A stretch of 12,276 nt of DNA, from NCBI GenBank assembly GCA_002731665.1, contig PCCJ01000060.1, forward strand, positions 1-12,276, read 5' to 3'. The notes beneath the pieces were generated by a model. It ran no database searches. It had not been told where the DNA came from and saw only the letters and a program-made list of their open reading frames with translations. Origin of the DNA: Actinomycetota bacterium. Lineage in GTDB: Bacteria; Actinomycetota; Acidimicrobiia; Acidimicrobiales; Poriferisodaliceae. Of the stretch, positions 7,254-12,276 are shown piece after piece. The position numbers and the translations under genes are program-made. Position 1 is the first letter of the stretch, and the number at the start of each line of letters is the position of its first letter.

Positions 7254-8180
7254 CTAATTTCTGCGGAGTTCAACTGAAGTTACATCATGATCTGGCCCTT
7301 TTCTTAGTACGAGGTCAGCTCTAGCGCGAGTAGGGATGATGTTCTCTTGCAAGTTAGGCAGGTTAATGGAACGCCAAATTGTTCTGGCGACCGCTTCAGC
7401 GGCATCAGGTGGCAAGTGCGAGAACTGGACAAAATAGGCGCTGTTCTCGCGAAAGGCAGTTGCTCTTAGCTGCTGGAAACGCTCTACATACCATTTCTCG
7501 AGGTCGTCGGTGTCAGCGTCGACGTATATCGTAAAGTCGAAATAGTCTGAGACGAAAGGCGTATTAGAGGATGATCCAGTTTGAAGAACATTTAGTCCTT
7601 CAACTATCAAAATATCTGGTTGTTGAACGAGTTGAACCTCGTCCGTAATGTCATACGTAACGTGAGAATAAACGGGCGCCTCTACTTCTGGAACACCATT
7701 AACAATTTTTTGAAGGAATTCGACTAGAGCACCGCGTCTGTATGACTCGGGAAAGCCTTTTCTGCCGAGTAGCCCTTTGTCTTCTAGCTCTCTATTAGGT
7801 TGTAAGAATCCATCGGTGGTTATTAGGTCTACCTTGGGATGTTGAGGCCACTCGGAAAGAACTGCCTGCAGAATTCGGGCCGTAGTACTTTTCCCCGCAG
7901 AGACGCTGCCTGCTACTCCAATTAGGAATGGTCGTTTTTTTGTATCACGGTTAAAGAAATTTGCAGTAGCAGCTTGTATCTGCAAGGTTGCTTCAACCCT
8001 CAGATTCAGGAACCTCGATAAAGGCAAGTAGATATCTCGCACACCTTCCAAAGTTATTTGTTCAACCCGCCCTGCTAGTTCTTGGAGCTCGTCCTCCGAA
8101 AGCGATAGCGGCGTGGCGTTACGCAAAGCGGCCCATTCAGCTTTAGAAAAAATTAAGTGTTTGTTGCTATTGTTCCCCAT
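7254..8180 (-). CDS. coaA: Pantothenate kinase, type I
   Basis: A 308-residue type I (CoaA) pantothenate kinase, close in length and pattern to the mycobacterial enzyme. It phosphorylates pantothenate with ATP in the first committed step of CoA synthesis, in the cytoplasm; the family is commonly feedback-inhibited by CoA. Visible motifs, counting from ATG 8180, are the N-terminal EWAALRNATPLSLSEDEL, the P-loop GSVSAGKST (91-99), then LITTDGF, RKGFPESY, APVYSHVTYDI, DILIVEGLNVLQTG and the C-terminal LVLRKG. The frame is open to TTG 8240. ATG 8180 is preferred because the residues after it match the family N-terminus, although its ribosome-binding site is weak. With the TTG the gap to the upstream reductase would be 9 bases; with the ATG it is 69. 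Confidence 0.95.
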   Translation of the reverse strand: MGNNSNKHLIFSKAEWAALRNATPLSLSEDELQELAGRVEQITLEGVRDIYLPLSRFLNLRVEATLQIQAATANFFNRDTKKRPFLIGVAGSVSAGKSTTARILQAVLSEWPQHPKVDLITTDGFLQPNRELEDKGLLGRKGFPESYRRGALVEFLQKIVNGVPEVEAPVYSHVTYDITDEVQLVQQPDILIVEGLNVLQTGSSSNTPFVSDYFDFTIYVDADTDDLEKWYVERFQQLRATAFRENSAYFVQFSHLPPDAAEAVARTIWRSINLPNLQENIIPTRARADLVLRKGPDHDVTSVELRRN

Positions 8181-8249
8181 CGCCACACATAGATCTTGGC
8201 TGGAATGAGCAGATAACGCAACTAGTTGAACGTTTAGCAAAATAAGACT

Positions 8250-9449
8250 TTAATTGCTCCAGGATCCTGTGACAGGGAACGAACCACGATTCCACCTTCG
8301 CGGAGTGAGTATTGCGGCTCGTGGGTAATCCTCGAACATCCATCTAGCGAAGTGGCGACGGCTCCAATTGCTGGAATTTATTATTCTGAGCGAAGTATTA
8401 GTAATCTTTTCGTGGCTTAACGCCATGTTGAGTACTTTTGCCAGCCGGTGATCGGAGTGCATGCTCCGTCGAACTGAACGCTCGTATTGTTTAGCGATTT
8501 CTTTTAGGGTTCCGCCTTCTGCTATAGCTGTTGCTGCGAGTCGTCCTGTTTCTAGTGCTTGACCGATGCCTTCACCTGTCATGGGGTCTGCGGCAGCAGC
8601 AGCGTCACCGACGAATAAAGCGGGCCCCGTGTGTAGCAACATTGAGGTCAAACGAGCGGGAATAGGCCATGCTTTGTATGGGCCCTCCGGAGCAGTTGAA
8701 CCTAGGACCTTCCTAATGTGTGGCCTGTCTAGGAGATTTGCCCAAATTTCCTGAAGATCTCTGCCTTTCAGGTTTTCTTTTCTCATTACCCCGAAGCCAA
8801 CATTTACTTTTCCATCGGCTAACGGGAATGACCACGCGTAACCCGGCAGTAAGTCCGGTTCGAACCATACCCACAAATCCCTAGAGCGATGACCGGTGGC
8901 TGTGAAATATTGCCTAAAAGCATGCCAATCACCTAAGTAGCTTTGTTTAGCCGCTCCAAGAGACTTCCTTACCGGGGACCACATCCCATCGGCGGCAATA
9001 AGACTTCGAGTCTTGATGCTTTCTTTTCCTTCAATAAGAACTTCTGTGTAGCCATTTTTGTTGGTGATGCCTTTGAAGACAGTGCCCTGAAATATTTGTG
9101 CTCCTGCTGACGACGCTAGTTTTACCAATTGCGAATCTAGAACAGAGCGAGGGACTACTGCTGCGTAATCTCCGCGACCATGGGGGAGTTGAAGTCGGAT
9201 TTCTTTACCACTAGGAGAACGTATCTGAATACCATTTATTATTTGCCATTGCTCGTCTGCCGGTGGCTCAAAACCAAGGAGTTCTAGTTCTCTTAAGGCT
9301 AAGGCAGTAAGACCATCACCGCAGCATTTGTCGCGCGGAAAGTGCGCTTTGTCGATGACTATTGCTGAAATCCCACTTTTTACGGCGTGGATAGCTGCCG
9401 AAGTTCCAGCAGGTCCGGCACCAACTATGACGACATCGGCTGAGGGCAC
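8250..9449 (-). CDS. Geranylgeranyl reductase family flavoprotein
   Basis: A 399-residue FAD-dependent oxidoreductase of the geranylgeranyl reductase family, which saturates isoprenoid double bonds. In actinobacteria a known role is partial reduction of the menaquinone tail (MenJ type). The FAD-binding GxGxxG is in VVIVGAGPAG (6-15). The family Cys motif is KCCGDGL (41-47). The substrate-pocket signature PGYAWSFP is at 202-209, and the second FAD motif GDAAAAADPMTGEGIG at 281-296. GTG 9449 is the only reasonable start: the upstream frame has no ATG before its stop at about 9495-9497. It follows the VanW gene by 85 bases and precedes coaA, on the same strand. A menaquinone or lipid-linked isoprenoid substrate is inferred, not shown. 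Confidence 0.9.
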   Translation of the reverse strand: MPSADVVIVGAGPAGTSAAIHAVKSGISAIVIDKAHFPRDKCCGDGLTALALRELELLGFEPPADEQWQIINGIQIRSPSGKEIRLQLPHGRGDYAAVVPRSVLDSQLVKLASSAGAQIFQGTVFKGITNKNGYTEVLIEGKESIKTRSLIAADGMWSPVRKSLGAAKQSYLGDWHAFRQYFTATGHRSRDLWVWFEPDLLPGYAWSFPLADGKVNVGFGVMRKENLKGRDLQEIWANLLDRPHIRKVLGSTAPEGPYKAWPIPARLTSMLLHTGPALFVGDAAAAADPMTGEGIGQALETGRLAATAIAEGGTLKEIAKQYERSVRRSMHSDHRLAKVLNMALSHEKITNTSLRIINSSNWSRRHFARWMFEDYPRAAILTPRRWNRGSFPVTGSWSN

Positions 9450-9534
9450 ATCTCTTAGGCTATCGATGGTCCTAGCTACCTGGGCGGAAACATTCTACTT
9501 AGTTACGCTCGCATAGCCGGCGATTGAGCTGGCC

Positions 9535-11253
9535 CTAATCTTGCGACCCCGGTTCATCTAATGTTGAAGGTTCTGTTGGTATCTCAGCGTCTGGGTCTGA
9601 GCTCGATCCGTCACAGCGTATGCCATGTTTGTAATGGTAAAGGGCGCCAAAAAAATCTTCTTCGATATCTCCATTTAGCGATGTGGTGACTCGTTTCGTT
9701 CTGACGCGAGTGCACATGAGTCCAACTCTCTTTTCGATTGGAGCTTCAAAAGTAACATCCAAGTGTTTGGTTGAGTAGAAGTCTACGGTTATCGATTCAG
9801 ACGTATAGCTCGGCCATATGAGAATACTAAATGGTGTTGTATTCCTAATTTTCAGATCTACAGAAGGATAAGAAATTGTGGCTTCTCGACCATACGGATA
9901 GCGCGGGAAGTACAGAGAGTGAGCTTGGTAGTAGTCGAATTTGAGTCCTGCTAGCAACGCGGCATTGAAGATCGTAGTTGTGAATTGTGAGACTCCACCG
10001 CCAACGGTCTCTACTAGTACGCCGTTTTGAATGGCTCCACCAAGAACGAAACCACTTTCTTCAGTTCGAGGACCGACATGCGAGTTAAGCGAGAGCACTT
10101 CATCGGGCTCAATAATTGTGCCACGGAAATGATCCGCAAATCGTTGGATATTTTGGACTCTTCCCTGGCAGCAACTATGGCGCGTAGTAAATGTGGAAAC
10201 GAGCTCACTAATCCCTAGATTTTTTAGTGCTCTGATTCGATTTTCGGGAGCGGCAGCTGGCTGGTTTGGCAGCTTAATTAGGCTAACTTCGTCAGACTCG
10301 GTAGTCAGTGCCTTAACGACGAGTGAGCTGACTTCCGGATGGCAGCAGATTGACCCTTTTTCCCAATCTATTATAACTTCTTCGCCTTGGGGCTCTAGAA
10401 AAGGTTCGCCTGCGGGGATATCGCCTGCTTGCATAAGGGATTGAACGCCAGAAAATACTTTTTGTTCATCTAAGTAAAGGTTGAAATATTTCGGCGAAGT
10501 CTGAAGCGTAAACCAGGATGCGATTAACGCTGGGGTTAAGTCAGTTTCGTAGTTATTGCTCTGCAGTCGCAGTTTTTTATTTATAATCTTGTTGGCGTTA
10601 TCCACGGCCTCTTGAACCGAATATTCTGAAACCGTTGGTTGGATATCTTTTAACTTAATGTTGACTGTTGGACTTGTTTCTAGCTTTAAGACCCTAATTA
10701 TTTTGCCAATGGCATCATCGATATCAATGTCTCTGCCGGGTATTCCTGGGACAACGACTAATTTGCCATCGCTAATTTTGGTTGATGGTTCAGTGGGAGC
10801 TTCATAGAAAGCTGCGCTCTTGCTGAGAACGGACTCAAGCGTGTGTTCTGAGATTACGAGTTGAAAATGAGCTTCTGGACCCTTTACCAGACTAGTAAAC
10901 CAAGTTACTGGGCGGAAAAGCCAAAATCCTTTTCCCACCTTTAGTGCTTCTGTAACCGTGGCTTCCGAATCTACTCGTATGCCTAGTTCTTGCGCAGACC
11001 AAGCATATTTGTTTTCGGGAGTTTCGATGTTTATCAATGTTTGAGTGAATTCTTCAGCCAAGAATCCAACTTCGACTAGGAGTTGTTCGTTATCTAACCC
11101 ACCGACGTTGGAACCGTATAAAGTGGTGTTCCGGGTTGTATTATTTTGATTTAAAATAGTGTCGGTGATGAAGAGAAGCACAACGAGAAGCAGGATGCCC
11201 AAAGGCACTCCGATCATGACTTTTCTCCGAGTTATCGTAATTGTCTTTAGCAC
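9535..11253 (-). CDS. VanW family protein with N-terminal membrane anchor
   Basis: A 572-residue protein. TRRK at 8-11 followed by a hydrophobic segment (about 13-34) gives a single membrane anchor with the bulk outside the cell. Residues about 45-340 resemble two tandem peptidoglycan-binding (YoaR/PG_binding_4-like) repeats; markers are SNVGGLDNEQL, VVPGIPGRDIDID (167-179) and EEVIIDWEKG (291-300). The VanW domain (about 350-500) has TTRHSCCQGRVQNI, VGGGVSQFTTTIFNAA (417-432) and RYPYGREATISYP (451-463). Cys pairs at 303-304 and 361-362 and single Cys at 514 and 547 suit extracytoplasmic disulfides. The tail from about 549 is acidic and Pro/Ser-rich. GTG 11253 gives the positive-inside anchor; ATG 11217 has a better ribosome-binding site and would give 560 residues. 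A cell-wall role is inferred; the biochemical activity of VanW proteins is not settled. Confidence 0.92.
   Translation of the reverse strand: MLKTITITRRKVMIGVPLGILLLVVLLFITDTILNQNNTTRNTTLYGSNVGGLDNEQLLVEVGFLAEEFTQTLINIETPENKYAWSAQELGIRVDSEATVTEALKVGKGFWLFRPVTWFTSLVKGPEAHFQLVISEHTLESVLSKSAAFYEAPTEPSTKISDGKLVVVPGIPGRDIDIDDAIGKIIRVLKLETSPTVNIKLKDIQPTVSEYSVQEAVDNANKIINKKLRLQSNNYETDLTPALIASWFTLQTSPKYFNLYLDEQKVFSGVQSLMQAGDIPAGEPFLEPQGEEVIIDWEKGSICCHPEVSSLVVKALTTESDEVSLIKLPNQPAAAPENRIRALKNLGISELVSTFTTRHSCCQGRVQNIQRFADHFRGTIIEPDEVLSLNSHVGPRTEESGFVLGGAIQNGVLVETVGGGVSQFTTTIFNAALLAGLKFDYYQAHSLYFPRYPYGREATISYPSVDLKIRNTTPFSILIWPSYTSESITVDFYSTKHLDVTFEAPIEKRVGLMCTRVRTKRVTTSLNGDIEEDFFGALYHYKHGIRCDGSSSDPDAEIPTEPSTLDEPGSQD
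11225..11228 (-). promoter_or_regulatory. Possible ribosome-binding site for an alternative VanW start
   Basis: The minus strand reads GGAG, then seven bases, then ATG 11217. Spacing is ideal, but it may be chance because GGAG falls in the Arg-Arg-Lys codons that supply the positive charge of the anchor. Confidence 0.35.
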
Positions 11254-11371
11254 TAGGTGAAATGGTAGGTGAACTTTACGTAAATAGGGTTCTGAAACTT
11301 AGAAAGAGTTAAGTCCCGCCACGCTTTCGAAGGTTGTGCTAGGCAAGAGTCTCATCGGGATATATATCAAA

Positions 11372-11446
11372 ATGGTTCACCCGGAAAAATTTGTTGGATT
11401 AGAAGGACCGGCTCTCAGGAAATGGTTACTAAAGAGGAGAAATTGA
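11372..11446 (+). CDS. Possible 24-codon leader ORF upstream of the SDR
   Basis: An ATG at 11372 opens a frame encoding MVHPEKFVGLEGPALRKWLL plus KRRN, ending at TGA 11444-11446, two bases before the SDR ATG. The product is not recognised. The SDR ribosome-binding site lies inside it, so ribosomes translating it would cover that site and its translation could affect SDR initiation. Its own ribosome-binding site is weak, and short open frames arise easily by chance. Confidence 0.2.
   Translation: MVHPEKFVGLEGPALRKWLLKRRN
11434..11439 (+). promoter_or_regulatory. Ribosome-binding site of the SDR
   Basis: GAGGAG lies nine bases before ATG 11449. This decides that start over the in-frame ATG at 11422, where AGGA is only one base away. 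Confidence 0.65.
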
Positions 11447-11448
11447 TT

Positions 11449-12276
11449 ATGAGTAAACTGTGCGAAAATAGGGTTGTGATCGTGACCGGTGGGGCTCGAG
11501 GGATTGGCCGTGAACATTGTTTGATGCTCGCTGAGAATGGCGCCAAAGTAGTGGTAAATGATTTGGGGGGTGCTCGAGACGGAACCGGAAGCGGCCTTGG
11601 ACCTGCTGACGAAGTTGTTCAAGAAATCCAAGCCATGGGCGGAGAAGCTATTGCTAACGGAGACGATGTCTCTGATTGGGAAGGAGCGCAGCGCATGATC
11701 AACATGGCGGTGGAGCACTTTGGAGATCTTACTGGGTTAGTAAATAACGCTGGGATCCTGCGAGATCGGATGCTAGTAAATATGACTGAAGAAGAATGGG
11801 ACGCTGTCATTCAGGTTCACCTAAAAGGAACTTTTGCGCCTGCTAGATGGGCAGCCGCATATTGGCGAGACAAAGTTAAATCTGGCGAAGAGGTGAATGC
11901 ATCTATAGTGAATACGACATCAGTTTCAGGCATTTACGGAAATCCGGGACAAACCAACTATGGTGCGGCGAAGGCGGGTATCGCCTCATTTACGGTAATT
12001 GCAGCACGGGAATTGCAACGATACGGAATTCGTGTCAATTGTGTTGCCCCGGGAGCGTTAACGAGAATGACTGAAGATCTTGGCATGGGCTCAGCCTCTG
12101 AAGAGTCCAAGGCTCAAATGCACCCTCGTTTCATTGCTCCGATTGTGACGTGGCTTCAATCAGCTGAGTCAGCTGATGTAACCGGAAGAGTGTTCGAAGC
12201 ATCTGGGCAATTACTTGGAGTGGCTAACGGGTGGCACCGAGGACCGGCTGTTGATGCCGTTGACGATCCTAACGAA
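11449..12276 (+). CDS. Short-chain dehydrogenase, (3R)-hydroxyacyl-CoA dehydrogenase-like (3' truncated)
   Basis: The 276 visible residues form a classical SDR that runs off the window without a stop. The cofactor motif is TGGARGIG (13-20), Asp38 ends the second beta strand (VVVND), which favours NAD over NADP, and NNAG is at 99-102. The catalytic set is S158, Y171 and K175 in the NYGAAKAG block. The segments VVVNDLGG, NNAGILRD, VHLKG, SGIYGNPGQ.NY, RMTEDL and FIAPIVTWL follow the pattern of the (3R)-hydroxyacyl-CoA dehydrogenase domain of peroxisomal-type multifunctional enzyme 2, so oxidation of 3-hydroxyacyl-CoA is likely. Actinobacteria have many stand-alone copies of this type. It is divergent from the VanW gene, and what follows it cannot be seen. 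Confidence 0.92.
   Translation, partial: MSKLCENRVVIVTGGARGIGREHCLMLAENGAKVVVNDLGGARDGTGSGLGPADEVVQEIQAMGGEAIANGDDVSDWEGAQRMINMAVEHFGDLTGLVNNAGILRDRMLVNMTEEEWDAVIQVHLKGTFAPARWAAAYWRDKVKSGEEVNASIVNTTSVSGIYGNPGQTNYGAAKAGIASFTVIAARELQRYGIRVNCVAPGALTRMTEDLGMGSASEESKAQMHPRFIAPIVTWLQSAESADVTGRVFEASGQLLGVANGWHRGPAVDAVDDPNE

Larger units (their letters stand above)
11254..11448. other. Divergent intergenic region, VanW / SDR
   Basis: The 195 bases between two outward-facing genes should hold both promoters. They contain the perfect 10-bp palindromes TTTACGTAAA (11275-11284) and GATATATATC (11359-11368), and a 24-codon mini-ORF (11372-11446). The TATATAT tract could serve as a -10 for the SDR, but no well-spaced -35 was found. 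No hairpin-plus-T terminator or RNA gene is visible. Confidence 0.5.

Noticed and set aside
9492..9497. TAGAAT on the minus strand as -10 box for the geranylgeranyl reductase
   Set aside because: The hexamer is good, but no acceptable -35 is found 16-19 bases upstream, so it is not supported as a promoter.
11377..11810. Two minus-strand open frames opposite the SDR
   Set aside because: They are antisense shadows of a clear SDR with all motifs intact; neither shows a recognisable domain.

Overview
The window reads as chromosomal DNA from an actinobacterium, most likely a low-GC member of the Acidimicrobiia (marine or freshwater type). This is inferred from protein family resemblance: a VanW protein with Cys-Cys pairs, a CCGDGL-type geranylgeranyl reductase, a type I pantothenate kinase close to the mycobacterial form, a MoxR/DUF2201-VWA pair and several acyl-CoA enzymes. 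Moderate GC and frequent GTG/TTG starts are compatible with this. No rRNA, tRNA, IS element, phage gene or CRISPR array was seen. Coding density is very high, and no gene-free stretch reaches 300 bases.

Layout. (1) 1-686 (+): C-terminal part of a class C beta-lactamase-like serine hydrolase, cut by the window start. (2) 693-1934 (-): CaiB/BaiF family III CoA-transferase, convergent with gene 1. (3) 2044-5902 (+): a MoxR-type AAA+ ATPase and a DUF2201/VWA protein overlapping by ATGA, then a two-domain rhodanese sulfurtransferase and a HAD hydrolase with a TTG start. (4) 11253-5920 (-): five co-directional genes in transcription order, namely VanW-family wall protein, geranylgeranyl reductase family flavoprotein, pantothenate kinase (coaA), HIT protein and a crotonase-fold protein. 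(5) 11449-12276 (+): a short-chain dehydrogenase resembling the (3R)-hydroxyacyl-CoA dehydrogenase part of MFE-2, running off the window end. A divergent intergenic region at 11254-11448 separates (4) and (5); it holds two perfect 10-bp palindromes and a 24-codon mini-ORF.

How the genes fit together. CoA thioester chemistry recurs (CoA-transferase, pantothenate kinase for CoA supply, crotonase, MFE-2-like dehydrogenase), as does envelope and isoprenoid work (VanW, geranylgeranyl reductase). The most system-like element is the MoxR ATPase/VWA pair. Such pairs generally act as chaperone or remodelling machines, but this one's client is unknown. Its partner carries an intact MIDAS metal site and a zincin-like helix in which the expected HExxH reads HLTGH. 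Nothing here is clearly a new defence or biosynthetic system; the better leads are altered catalytic motifs and the small elements in the 11254-11448 intergenic region.
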